Below, piece by piece: positions 51,678 to 58,941 of a stretch of DNA of 58,941 nt. Positions within the stretch are counted from its first letter, which is position 1. Each line of letters starts with the position of its first letter. The stretch comes from Streptomyces cucumeris (GTDB lineage Bacteria; Actinomycetota; Actinomycetes; Streptomycetales; Streptomycetaceae). Made by a program: the position numbers and the translations under genes. A model generated the notes under the pieces. That model was given only the letters and a program-made list of their open reading frames with translations. It ran no database searches and had not been told where the DNA came from. Where the stretch lies: the NCBI RefSeq assembly GCF_024295805.1, contig NZ_JANCLX010000001.1:572482-631422 (forward strand), given 5' to 3'.

Positions 51678-53204
51678 ATGCACCAAGGTCCCGCGGCGCT
51701 CGACGCGGCCGCCTATACCCGTCTCTACGAAGCCGAATACCCGCGTCTCGTCGCGTATGCCCGCACTCTCACCGGTAACCCCTGGACCGCCGGCGACCTC
51801 GTCGCCGAGGCCCACTACCGGGTGTGGCGGCGGGTGCGGACCGGACCGCCGCTCGCGGCCGACGCCGCACCGGCCGAACTCACCAGTGCCGTGCGCGGGC
51901 TCTCCGCGGCGGCCGCGGGCTGGGGGCCGCCGCAGAGCGGCTCGCGTCTCGAACCGCTCGTCGAGGTCCTGGCCGAACTGCCGCAGCGATGGGTGACCGC
52001 GCTGTGGCTCGCGGAGGTGGACGGGCTGTCCCCGGAGGGGGCCGCCCGCCGTCTCGGGACCCACGCCGACGCCGCCGCCGCGCTGGTGGAGCGGGCCCGG
52101 GAGAGTCTGCGCCAGGAGTATCTGCGCGCCCAGCCGGGCACCCCGGCGAGCGCGGCCTGCGGTGCGCACTGGGAGCGGATGGCCGCGCACGTCCAGGGCG
52201 TCGACACCCCGCACCAGGCCGAGCAGATCGCCGTGCACATCGAGGGCTGCCAGGACTGCCGGGCCCGGATGGAGCAGATGGTCGCGGCCGATGACCGGCT
52301 GCCCGCGCTCACCGGACCGGCGCTGCTGGCGCTGCTGGACCGGGGCGCCGCCACATGGCTGGCGCCGTTCGCCGCCTTCGGCGCTGCCGCCGCGGTCGGC
52401 GCGACCACGCGCACGGTGCCGTTCGGCGCCGCGCATGCGGCCGCCGCGGGTGGTGCGCTGGTGTCCACCCGGCGTTCGGCGGGTCATCTCCTGCGCGGCC
52501 AGGTGCGCCAGGCCGGACCGGTCGCGGCCACCGTGGCCGGGGTCGGCGCGCTGCTCCTCGCGAGTGCGGCGGTGGCGGCCGGGCTGGCCCTGACCGACGG
52601 CGGCGCGGCGGAGCCGGAGCAGCCCGCGGCGGCGTCGGCGCCGTCGGATCCGGGTGGCGCCGGGGTGCCGCCGCAGGGGCTCGAATCGTCGGAGTCATCC
52701 GAGTCCTCGGGTGCGCCGGAGACCTCCGGCGCGTCCCCGCGGACCCCGGACGATCTGCGGTCGGACGCGGCCCGGGAGGCGTCCCGCAACCGGCCGTCCA
52801 CGGGCACCCCGGCCGGGAAGTCGCCGTCGGACGTGCCGTCGAGCGCGCTGTCCCCCTCGACGTCGGCCTCGTCGTCCGCCGACCCGTCCTCGCCGTCGGA
52901 GTCCTCTTCGCCCTCGTCGCGGCCGACTTCATCCGGTTCGCCGTCTTCGTCACCTTCGGGTGAGCCGTCCGATCCGTCCTCCCCGTCGCCCACGGACGAC
53001 CCCACCGAGGACCCGACGGACGACCCGACGGACGGCGGTACGGCGGAGCCCAGCGGCACCCCGAGCGACGAGCCGAGCGGGAGCGCCACGCCGAGCGACG
53101 AGCCGACCGGGAAGCCCACGGCCAAGCCGACCGCTTCCTCCGACGACGACACGGAGAACTGCGTGTCGCTGCTGGTCCGGGTCTGCACCGACAGCGACCG
53201 CTGA
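51678..53204 (+). CDS. Sigma-70-like factor fused to zinc-finger anti-sigma and membrane domains
   Basis: A 508-residue fusion. Residues ~10-150 are an ECF-like sigma factor: region 2 (YTRLYEAEYPRLVAYARTLT) and region 4 (LAELPQRWVTALWLAEVDGL, SPEGAARRLGTHADAAAALV). Residues ~158-205 are an anti-sigma zinc finger with H187-x3-C191-x2-C194 (VHIEGCQDCRAR). A membrane helix spans ~281-305. Residues 310-508 are an outside tail of very low complexity (Ser/Pro/Asp/Thr), ending in NCVSLLVRVCTDSDR with two cysteines. The ATG is at 51678. Fusion implies the sigma domain is tethered at the membrane. Release by proteolysis is inferred. Confidence 0.8.
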   Translation: MHQGPAALDAAAYTRLYEAEYPRLVAYARTLTGNPWTAGDLVAEAHYRVWRRVRTGPPLAADAAPAELTSAVRGLSAAAAGWGPPQSGSRLEPLVEVLAELPQRWVTALWLAEVDGLSPEGAARRLGTHADAAAALVERARESLRQEYLRAQPGTPASAACGAHWERMAAHVQGVDTPHQAEQIAVHIEGCQDCRARMEQMVAADDRLPALTGPALLALLDRGAATWLAPFAAFGAAAAVGATTRTVPFGAAHAAAAGGALVSTRRSAGHLLRGQVRQAGPVAATVAGVGALLLASAAVAAGLALTDGGAAEPEQPAAASAPSDPGGAGVPPQGLESSESSESSGAPETSGASPRTPDDLRSDAAREASRNRPSTGTPAGKSPSDVPSSALSPSTSASSSADPSSPSESSSPSSRPTSSGSPSSSPSGEPSDPSSPSPTDDPTEDPTDDPTDGGTAEPSGTPSDEPSGSATPSDEPTGKPTAKPTASSDDDTENCVSLLVRVCTDSDR

Positions 53205-53217
53205 CACAGAACGCCAC

Positions 53218-53269
53218 CGAGGGCCGGACCCCGGCCGCTGCACCCCGCAGCCCCGGGCTCCGGCCCTCG
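53218..53269 (+). terminator. Hairpin downstream of the sigma/anti-sigma fusion gene
   Basis: CGAGGGCCGGA (53218-53228) mirrors TCCGGCCCTCG (53259-53269), 11-bp perfect arms, 13 nt after the stop codon, with a G+C-rich loop that contains one copy of a 22-nt direct repeat. It likely ends transcription of the fusion gene. Confidence 0.6.
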
Positions 53270-53327
53270 CCGCGTATTGGTCCCCCCTGCGGTGACCGGT
53301 CTCGGCCCCGCAGCCCCGGGCTCCGGC
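53243..53327. repeat. 22-nt direct repeat, two copies
   Basis: CCCCGCAGCCCCGGGCTCCG plus GC occurs at 53243-53264 and again at 53306-53327, 63 nt apart. The first copy supplies part of the right arm of the preceding hairpin. It looks like a partial duplication of a terminator region. Confidence 0.7.
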
Positions 53328-53438
53328 GTTCGCCGGCCATGGCGGTCAACGGGGAAAGCGGCCGCGATGCGGAGAGTCCTCCTCGTACCCGCCCGCTTCC
53401 GTGGACGGCGCCCCGCGGATCGGCTAGCTTCCAGCCCC

Positions 53439-54533
53439 ATGAGGGGTATGGGGATCATGAGCATGATGAGACGCACGGTGGCGGCCGGACTCTGCGCGGC
53501 GGCGCTCGCCGCCGTGACGACCGCGCCCGCCCAGGCCCGGCCGGCGGACGGCGAGGGCCGGTGGGGAGGCGGCTGGCGGCTCACCGAGAGCGGTACCGAC
53601 GCCCGGTTCCGCGGACTCGCCGCGGTCAGCCGCGGCACGGCGTGGGTTGCGGGCACCAAGGGCACGGTGCTGCGGACGCGCGACGGCGGGCGCAGTTGGC
53701 GCGATGTCTCCCCGCCCGGTGCGGAGGGGCTGGAGTTCCGCGATGTCGAGGCGTTCGACGCACGGCGCGCGGTGGTCCTCGCGATCGGCGAGGGCGAGGC
53801 GTCCCGGGTCTTCCGCACCGATGACGGCGGCGCCACCTGGAGCGAGAGCTTCCGTAACGACGACCCGCGCGCCTTCTACGACTGCATGACGTTCTTCGAC
53901 ACGCGGCACGGGATCGCGCTGAGCGACCCGGTGGACGGCCGCTACCGGATCCTGTCGACCGGGGACGGCGGCCGTAGCTGGCGGGTCCTGCCCGGGGACT
54001 GGATGCCCGCCGCGCAGCCGGGTGAGGCCGCGTTCGCGGCGAGCGGGCAGTGCCTGGTCTCCTCCGGCGGACGGAACGCCTGGTTCGCCACCGGTGGGGC
54101 GGCCACCGCCCGGGTGTTCCACAGCACCGACCGGGGGCGTAGCTGGACGGTGTCCGACACGCCGGTCCCCGCGGGCGATCCGGCGCGCGGAGTGTTCGCG
54201 CTCGCCTTCCGCGATGCCCGGCACGGGCTCGCCGTCGGCGGCGACTACCGGCCCGATCAGGCCTCCCCGTACGCGGCGGCCGTCACCGGCGACGGCGGAT
54301 CCCGCTGGACCGCGGCGGTCCGGCCACCGGCCGCCTACCGTTCGGGCGTGACCTGGCTGCCCCACGGCCACCGGGCGGCCCTGGCGGTCGGTCCCACCGG
54401 AACCGACCTGACCACCGACGCGGGCCGTACCTGGCGCAGCGTCGACACCGGTTCGTACGACACCGTCGACTGCACCCCGGACCTCGGCTGCTGGGCCGCG
54501 GGGGAGAAGGGCCGGATCGCCCGGCTGGGCTGA
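53439..54533 (+). CDS. Secreted beta-propeller (YCF48/BNR-repeat-like) protein
   Basis: A 364-residue exported protein. A signal peptide (hydrophobic TVAAGLCAAALAAVTTAPAQA) is followed by repeated Asp-box-like blades: TVLRTRDGGRSWRDV, RVFRTDDGGATWSES, RILSTGDGGRSWRVL, VFHSTDRGRSWTVS, and TDLTTDAGRTWRSV. This is the pattern of YCF48/photosystem II stability-like propellers and oxidoreductase-type BNR proteins. No catalytic residues identify an enzyme, so a glycan or protein-binding role is possible. ATG codons at 53439, 53457 and 53463 are in frame; the GGGGATC before 53463 makes it a serious alternative. Confidence 0.8.
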   Translation: MRGMGIMSMMRRTVAAGLCAAALAAVTTAPAQARPADGEGRWGGGWRLTESGTDARFRGLAAVSRGTAWVAGTKGTVLRTRDGGRSWRDVSPPGAEGLEFRDVEAFDARRAVVLAIGEGEASRVFRTDDGGATWSESFRNDDPRAFYDCMTFFDTRHGIALSDPVDGRYRILSTGDGGRSWRVLPGDWMPAAQPGEAAFAASGQCLVSSGGRNAWFATGGAATARVFHSTDRGRSWTVSDTPVPAGDPARGVFALAFRDARHGLAVGGDYRPDQASPYAAAVTGDGGSRWTAAVRPPAAYRSGVTWLPHGHRAALAVGPTGTDLTTDAGRTWRSVDTGSYDTVDCTPDLGCWAAGEKGRIARLG

Positions 54534-54555
54534 CACCGACGCCATGCAGCGGCGA

Positions 54556-54589
54556 CCGCCGGACCCCGCCCCGTGACGGGGCCCGGCGG
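54556..54589. terminator. Terminator between the propeller and YciI genes
   Basis: An extended hairpin of CCGCCGG (54556-54562) and CCGGCGG (54583-54589) enclosing GCCCCG-TGA-CGGGGC, with a 5-nt bulge on the left side. It sits between convergent genes, 22 nt after one stop and 15 nt from the other. Confidence 0.75.
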
Positions 54590-54603
54590 AGGAACGGGCC
54601 GGG

Positions 54604-54903
54604 TCAGCCGGGCGGCTGCTGCCGGTACGGCTCCAGGGCCGGAGCCGTCCTGGTGGCGATGAACTCGGTGATCGTGTGCGTGGCGACGCCCTCGACCGTG
54701 AACGGATCGGTGGCCACCAGCTCCTCGATCGCCGCGCGGTCCTCGCCGACCGCCACGATCACCCCGCCCTCGCGGGGGTTCTTGGGGCCCGAGGTGATGA
54801 ACACACCCGCGGCGAAGTGCCGGTCCACCCAGGTGAGGTGGGCGGGCAGCACGGGTTCGACACGGTCCAGCGGAGCCGTGTAGGTCACGTCCAGGATGAA
54901 CAT
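54604..54903 (-). CDS. YciI family protein
   Basis: A 99-residue YciI-like protein: MFILDVTYTAPLDRVEPVLP, the conserved HLTWVDRHFAAGVFITSGP (His and Asp of the putative active site), GGVIVAVGEDRAAIEELVAT and the DPF motif, ending TEFIATRTAPALEPY. The fold is a ferredoxin-like dimer. Family members include dehydrochlorinase-like enzymes, but most are uncharacterised. It diverges from the endonuclease V gene by only 18 nt, so the promoters overlap the coding starts. Confidence 0.9.
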   Translation of the reverse strand: MFILDVTYTAPLDRVEPVLPAHLTWVDRHFAAGVFITSGPKNPREGGVIVAVGEDRAAIEELVATDPFTVEGVATHTITEFIATRTAPALEPYRQQPPG

Positions 54904-54921
54904 GATCGGGATAGTAGCGTG

Positions 54922-55659
54922 ATGCCCACGATGACCAGCACTGATTCCCCCCGCTATGACCTGCCGCCCGACTGGCCGACGGACGAGGCCGGGGCGACCG
55001 CCGTCCAGGAGCGGCTGCGGACCTCCGTCGTGACCGCCGGGGAGGTGGCCGCCCCGGGCGCGGGTCCGGGGACGGTCGCCGGGGTGGACGTGGCCTACGA
55101 CGACGAGCGCGGGGTGGTCGCGGCCGCCGCCGTGGCGCTGGACCCCCGCACCCTGGAGGTCGTCGGCGAGACGACGGCGGTCGGCCCGGTCACCTTCCCC
55201 TATGTGCCCGGACTGCTGGCGTTCCGTGAGATACCCGCCGTACTGGACGCGCTCGGCGCCCTCGACCGCGCCGGATTCCGCCCGGACCTGGTGGTGTGCG
55301 ACGGCTACGGTCTGGCCCACCCCCGCCGCTTCGGACTGGCCAGCCATCTGGGGGTGCTGACCGGGCTCCCGGTGATCGGCGTCGCCAAGAACCCGTTCAC
55401 CTTCCGCCACGCCGACCCCGGACCGCGCCGCGGTGACTGGTCATCGCTGCTGGACGGGGACGAGGAGGTCGGCCGGGCGCTGCGCACCCGGGACGGGGTG
55501 AAGCCGGTGTTCGTCTCCGTCGGCCACCGGATCGACCTCGACGGCGCCTGCGCCCACACCCTCCATCTCGCCCGCGACTACCGGCAGCCCGAGACCACCC
55601 GGCGCGCCGACGCGCTGTGCCGCCGGGCGCTGGCCGACGCGCGGGCCGGCCGGGGCTGA
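54922..55659 (+). CDS. nfi: Endonuclease V (deoxyinosine 3' endonuclease)
   Basis: A 245-residue endonuclease V, which nicks DNA 3' to deaminated adenine and starts repair. The motifs are GTVAGVDVAYDDERGVVAAA (first catalytic Asp), FPYVPGLLAFREIPAVLDAL (Y/FREIP loop), DLVVCDGYGLAHPRRFGLAS (second Asp), LTGLPVIGVAKNPF (Lys), KPVFVSVGHRIDL and the C-terminal YRQPETTRRAD. The two in-frame ATGs at 54922 and 54931 cannot be separated; transcription is probably leaderless given the 18-nt gap to the divergent gene. Confidence 0.93.
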   Translation: MPTMTSTDSPRYDLPPDWPTDEAGATAVQERLRTSVVTAGEVAAPGAGPGTVAGVDVAYDDERGVVAAAAVALDPRTLEVVGETTAVGPVTFPYVPGLLAFREIPAVLDALGALDRAGFRPDLVVCDGYGLAHPRRFGLASHLGVLTGLPVIGVAKNPFTFRHADPGPRRGDWSSLLDGDEEVGRALRTRDGVKPVFVSVGHRIDLDGACAHTLHLARDYRQPETTRRADALCRRALADARAGRG

Positions 55660-55676
55660 CCCGCCGCCCCCGGCTG

Positions 55677-56192
55677 TCACAGGCGACGGGTCTCGGCCAG
55701 GAAGCAGCCGAACTCCACGGCGCGTATATGCACCACCGCCACCCGCGGATCGCCGTAGAGCTGTTCGAGCCCTTCCTCGATCGTCGGGGTGCCGCCGTCG
55801 AGCAGCAGTCCGCCGAGGATGGAGCCGTCGGCGGCGTAGGCCCGCAGCACCCGCCGCTCGCCGCGGATCCCGTCCGGGACGCCGTCGCCCGTCCAGCCGC
55901 CGCAGTCCTCGCGGTGGACGAAGACCGGGCCGGTCTCGTTGTACGGGCCCGGGTCGGCGTCACTGTCCAGCGCCCAGCGCAGCAGCGGGGTGTAGGCGAG
56001 GAGCGCGATGGTCTCGTGCGGTGCGCTGCGGCCCAGACAGCAGCGCAGCGGTGAGCCGCCGTCGCCGTCCTCGACCACCATGCGGGGCGGACGGTCCGCG
56101 TCATCGATGGTCCGCAGCCGCTTCAGCGCCTCGGGGGCGATGGGCCGGACCTGGTACCGGGGCGTCCGGCCGGTGTCACTGGTGTTGTTCAT
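55677..56192 (-). CDS. DUF1203 domain protein
   Basis: A 171-residue protein matching DUF1203: an N-terminal YQVRPIAPEALKRLR, then PLRCCLGRSAPHETIALLAY with vicinal cysteines, PYNETGPVFVHREDCGG, LRAYAADGSILGGLLLDGG, and a C-terminal VAVVHIRAVEFGCFLAETR. The domain has no assigned function. The ATG at 56192 (MNNTSDTG) is used; an ATG at 56201 is also in frame. It runs towards the endonuclease V gene. Confidence 0.8.
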   Translation of the reverse strand: MNNTSDTGRTPRYQVRPIAPEALKRLRTIDDADRPPRMVVEDGDGGSPLRCCLGRSAPHETIALLAYTPLLRWALDSDADPGPYNETGPVFVHREDCGGWTGDGVPDGIRGERRVLRAYAADGSILGGLLLDGGTPTIEEGLEQLYGDPRVAVVHIRAVEFGCFLAETRRL

Positions 56193-56278
56193 GGGTCCCA
56201 TGCTGATCGGGGGATCCGGCCGGTGCTGGCGGTATTCGGACACCGCGCTGAGGGAGGGGACCACGGCCGGTGGACCAC

Positions 56279-56308
56279 TTGACAGCGCCGTCGGCACTGA
56301 GCGAGATT
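56279..56308 (+). promoter_or_regulatory. Candidate promoter of nanA-nanT
   Basis: TTGACA (56279-56284), a perfect -35 box, is followed after 18 nt by GAGATT (56303-56308), a weak -10. It lies 150 nt upstream of nanA, on the same strand, with a direct-repeat element between. Confidence 0.45.
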
Positions 56309-56404
56309 CAGCCGGGAGACAGGACGTCCCATGTCCCGATTGCCCCGCCTCATCACCCCGCTTCTCCTTGCCGTGCTCCGCCGGGACATGGCGGGGCGTC
56401 AGAT

Positions 56405-56419
56405 GTCATCCGGTCATCC
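56405..56419. promoter_or_regulatory. GTCATC direct repeat upstream of nanA
   Basis: GTCATC-CG-GTCATC(C), two hexamers with an 8-nt period, ends 43 nt before the nanA ATG and downstream of the candidate promoter, a position suited to a repressor. It resembles the repeat before the sialidase gene (29801-29815), agreeing at 11 of 15 positions. Confidence 0.4.
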
Positions 56420-56462
56420 GTCCGGCCGGCCAGGCCGCCCACGTCCAGAAAGCTGGGTAGTG

Positions 56463-57401
56463 ATGAGTCTTCCGGCTCCGCTCACCGGTGTGGTGCCGCC
56501 CCTGTGCACCCCGCTCACCCCCACCGGCGCGATCGACGTCCGCTCGCTGACCGCCCTCGTCGAGCGGCTGGTCGGCGCCGGGGTGAACGCGCTGTTCGCG
56601 CTGGGCTCCAGCGGTGAGGCCGCCTATCTGGACGACCGGGCGCGCCGCACCGTCCTGGAGACGGTGATCGCGGCGGCGGACGGCCGGGTGCCGGTGCTCG
56701 CCGGGGCGATCGACATGACCACCGCACGGGTCCTGGACCATGCCGGGGCCGCCGCCGGACTGGGCGCGGACGCGATCGTGGCCACCGCGCCGTTCTACAC
56801 CCGCACCCATCCGGTGGAGGTCGCCGACCACTTCCGGCGGCTGCGCGAGGGCGCCGGGCTGCCGCTCTTCGCGTATGACATCCCGGCCTCGGTCCACTCC
56901 AAGCTGACGTCCGCGATCATCCTTCCGCTGGCGGCGGACGGCACCCTCGCCGGACTCAAGGACAGCAGCGGTGACGACGGCGCGCTGCGCAGACTGCTCG
57001 TGGAGATCCGGCGCCGGGAGCTGGACGGGGCCTTCTCGGTGCTCACCGGGTCCGAACTGGATGTGGACGGAGCCCTGTTGGCGGGCGCCCATGGAGTGGT
57101 CCCGGGTCTTGCCAACGTCGATCCGCACGGCTACGTCCGGCTGTACCGGCACGCCCGCGCCGGGCGCTGGGACCGGGCCGCCGCCGAACAGGACCGGCTG
57201 GCCGCGCTGTTCGCCCTCACCGACACCGGTGATCCCGCGCTGATGGGCGGAAGTTCCTCGGCGCTCGGGGGTTTCAAGGCCGCGCTGCGACTGATCGGTG
57301 TCATCGACTGCCCGGCGACCGCCGCGCCCCAGGTGCCGCTGGGCGACGCGGCCCTCAAGGCGGTCCGTCATGTCCTGGAGGAGGGGGGCCTGTTGCCGTG
57401 A
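56463..57401 (+). CDS. nanA: N-acetylneuraminate lyase-type member of the DapA family
   Basis: A 312-residue class I aldolase of the DHDPS/NAL superfamily. Substrate-loop GSSGE (48-52), catalytic Tyr138 in LFAYDIPASVHSKL, and the Schiff-base Lys166 in LAGLKDSSGD are all present. The family also contains dihydrodipicolinate synthase, but the overlap of its stop with a close NanT homologue (GTGA, 57398-57401) points to sialic acid: cleavage to N-acetylmannosamine and pyruvate. No nanE or nanK follows in the window. The ATG at 56463 is used. The assignment of lyase specificity rests on context. Confidence 0.82.
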   Translation: MSLPAPLTGVVPPLCTPLTPTGAIDVRSLTALVERLVGAGVNALFALGSSGEAAYLDDRARRTVLETVIAAADGRVPVLAGAIDMTTARVLDHAGAAAGLGADAIVATAPFYTRTHPVEVADHFRRLREGAGLPLFAYDIPASVHSKLTSAIILPLAADGTLAGLKDSSGDDGALRRLLVEIRRRELDGAFSVLTGSELDVDGALLAGAHGVVPGLANVDPHGYVRLYRHARAGRWDRAAAEQDRLAALFALTDTGDPALMGGSSSALGGFKAALRLIGVIDCPATAAPQVPLGDAALKAVRHVLEEGGLLP

Positions 57402-58828
57402 CCGCCGCCGTGCCCTGGTACCGGGAGGTCTCCCGGAGCCAGTGGACATCCATGGCCGCTGCCTGGATCGGCTATCTGCTCGACGGCTTCGACTTCGTCC
57501 TGATCACCCTGGTGCTCACCGAGATCGCCGAGGAGTTCGACCTCGGTACCACCGCCGCGGCGAGCCTGGTCTCCGCCGCCTTCATCACCCGCTGGCTCGG
57601 GGGTGCGCTGCTGGGCGCGATGGGCGATCGCCACGGCCGTAAACCAGCCATGATCGCCAGCATTCTGCTCTACTCGCTGGGCACCTTCGCCTGTGGTTTC
57701 GCCTGGAACTACTTCAGTCTCTTCACCGCCCGGCTACTGATTGGCATGGGCATGGCCGGTGAGTACAGCGCCAGTGCCACCTATGTGCTGGAGAGCTGGC
57801 CCGCCCGGCTGCGCAACCGCGCCTCCGGCTTCCTGATCTCGGGCTACGCGGGCGGCACCATCCTCGCCTCCGAGCTCTACACCTGGGTGGTACCGCACTG
57901 GGGCTGGCGCTGGATGTTCTGGATCGGCGTACTGCCGGTGTTCGTCGCGCTGTGGGTACGGCGCGCGCTCCCCGAGGCCGCCGACTGGCGCCAGGAAGTG
58001 GCGGCGGGCGACGGCGCGCCTCCCAATCCCTTCGCGCCGCTGTTCACCGGGCGGTGGCGCGCGCGGCTCAACACCGCCCTGGCTGTGGCCGCGAGCGCCG
58101 CGCTGTTCTGCGTCTTCACCCCGGTGGGCGCCGGATGGCGGTGGCCGCTGTCGCTGCTGGCGGCGGGGTGTCTGGTCGCCTTCGCCGCCCAGCTCGGCGG
58201 CCGGCGCGGCTGGCCGCTGTACACCGCGCTGACGGTCACGGTCTTCTGCGCGTTCCTCTACAGCTGGCCGATCCAGGCGCTGCTGTCGACCTATCTGAAG
58301 TCGGAGCTGGGCTACGCGCCCGGCGAGGTCGCCGACGTGATGTTCTACGCCGGGTTCGGCACCATGGCGGGCTGCTGGCTCGCGGGCTTCGCCGGTGACC
58401 GGCTCGGCACCCGGCGGGCGTACGCCTGCGCCCTGCTGACCTCGCTGGCCTTCGTCTTCCCGGTGTTCGCGGTGCGGGACAGCCTCGTCGGCCTCGGCGT
58501 CCTGCTGTTCCTCCTGCTCGCGCTGAGCCAGGGGATCTCGGGCATCCTGCCCAAGTACATCGCGGGCCACTTCCCGGCCCGGACCCGGGCGGCCTCGCTC
58601 GGCTTCGTCTACAACACCGGGGCGCTGGGCGGTGCGGTGGCACCGGTGCTCGGTGCCGACCTGGCCGGCGGGATGCCGCTGGGACGGGCGCTGGCGGTGC
58701 TCACCTTCGGGCTGACGCTGGTGGTGGTCGTCCTGGTGGGCGGTGATGTGCCGCGGCGGCTGGGCAGGCTGACCGATCCGTCGGGCGCCGTGGACCACCT
58801 CGTGCCCGGGCGGCCGTTGAGTTCCTAA
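57398..58828 (+). CDS. nanT: MFS sialic acid transporter, NanT-like
   Basis: A 476-residue MFS transporter strongly resembling E. coli NanT along its whole length: N-terminal PWYREVSRSQWTSMAAAWIG and YLLDGFDFVLITLVLTEI, then RLLIGMGMAGEYSASATYVL, ESWPARLRNRASGFLISGYA, the FLYSWPIQALLSTYLKSEL segment, and LGFVYNTGALGGAVAPVLGA. It imports N-acetylneuraminate by H+ symport. It starts with a GTG overlapping the nanA stop by 4 nt, so the two are one translational unit. Together with the secreted sialidase at 27.8-29.8 kb it completes release and uptake. Confidence 0.92.
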   Translation: MTAAVPWYREVSRSQWTSMAAAWIGYLLDGFDFVLITLVLTEIAEEFDLGTTAAASLVSAAFITRWLGGALLGAMGDRHGRKPAMIASILLYSLGTFACGFAWNYFSLFTARLLIGMGMAGEYSASATYVLESWPARLRNRASGFLISGYAGGTILASELYTWVVPHWGWRWMFWIGVLPVFVALWVRRALPEAADWRQEVAAGDGAPPNPFAPLFTGRWRARLNTALAVAASAALFCVFTPVGAGWRWPLSLLAAGCLVAFAAQLGGRRGWPLYTALTVTVFCAFLYSWPIQALLSTYLKSELGYAPGEVADVMFYAGFGTMAGCWLAGFAGDRLGTRRAYACALLTSLAFVFPVFAVRDSLVGLGVLLFLLLALSQGISGILPKYIAGHFPARTRAASLGFVYNTGALGGAVAPVLGADLAGGMPLGRALAVLTFGLTLVVVVLVGGDVPRRLGRLTDPSGAVDHLVPGRPLSS

Positions 58829-58941
58829 CGGACGTCAAGCCGTTCGTGGTGATCTCGGGGCCTGTTTCGTAGGGTGGTTCTCGACGGGCCGGTTGCCGGA
58901 GCGCTTGGCGACTCCTTCTCGCGCCGGCTCGTCGTCGGGTC
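58829..58941. other. End of window after nanT
   Basis: 113 nt with no complete gene. GGGGCCTGTTTCGTAGGG (58858-58875) resembles the ends of some Streptomyces insertion sequences, but no transposase is visible before the window stops, so this cannot be decided. Confidence 0.4.

Noticed and set aside
58829..58941. End of an insertion sequence at the window edge
   Set aside because: GGCCTGTTTCGTA resembles some IS ends, but there is no transposase or matching inverted repeat in the window to support it.

Overview
The window is about 72-73% G+C DNA from an actinobacterium, almost certainly a Streptomyces. Genus-level indicators are an SsgA-like sporulation protein, a WhiJ-type cluster (ATP-binding protein, Scr1-like regulator, DUF397 protein), an MmyB-type regulator, a SigK/RskA-like sigma/anti-sigma pair, a streptogrisin-type protease, and frequent GTG/TTG starts with GGAGG-like ribosome binding sites. 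Codon use and base composition look uniform, and I see no prophage, CRISPR array or intact insertion sequence. The first 77 bases are a C homopolymer with one G and are probably an assembly artefact at a contig end.

Layout. 0.3-2.1 kb: SnoaL-like protein, RidA, and two GNAT genes that have collapsed into each other (the second is a remnant). 2.1-3.4 kb: a 37-residue proline/lysine-rich peptide gene 3 nt upstream of a PIMT-like methyltransferase with a long C-terminal extension, a candidate imiditide-like RiPP locus and the most novel item here. 3.5-10.6 kb: YraQ-type permease with its DUF1980 partner, a holin-like/phosphodiesterase membrane protein, an APC permease and a SpoIIE-type phosphatase. 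10.6-14.4 kb: bile-acid:Na+ symporter family protein, a small secreted protein translationally coupled to a PEP-mutase-like enzyme, and a divergent ProP-type transporter. 14.5-21.3 kb: SnoaL-like protein, MmyB-like regulator, pterin dehydratase, CFA-synthase-like methyltransferase, photolyase, RskA/SigK, and a His-rich methyltransferase. 21.4-27.8 kb: streptogrisin, aldo/keto reductase, an unknown protein, acyl-CoA synthetase, another methyltransferase and SnoaL-like protein. 27.8-32.7 kb: secreted sialidase, an oxidoreductase diverging from its MarR regulator across a nested palindrome, FdhD, and an L7/L12-CTD-like membrane protein. 32.9-35.1 kb: tRNA-Leu(GAG) and the WhiJ-type cluster. 35.1-43.7 kb: lipoprotein peptidase, an ssuE-ssuD sulfonate operon behind a Cys-Cys leader peptide, and a three-gene choline-to-betaine operon. 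44-54.5 kb: a 1142-residue helical-repeat protein, a membrane-spanning HTH protein, a secreted protein, GPP34, SsgA-like protein, a sigma/anti-sigma/membrane fusion, and a secreted YCF48-like protein. 54.6-58.9 kb: YciI, endonuclease V, DUF1203, and nanA-nanT for sialic acid.

How the genes work together. The secreted sialidase and the nanA-nanT pair 27 kb away form a plausible release-uptake-cleavage route for sialic acid. Both have a similar GWCATC-N2-GWCATC direct repeat just upstream. The ssu operon looks controlled by cysteine supply through its leader peptide. The betB-permease-betA operon would make glycine betaine, and the ProP-type transporter could import it.
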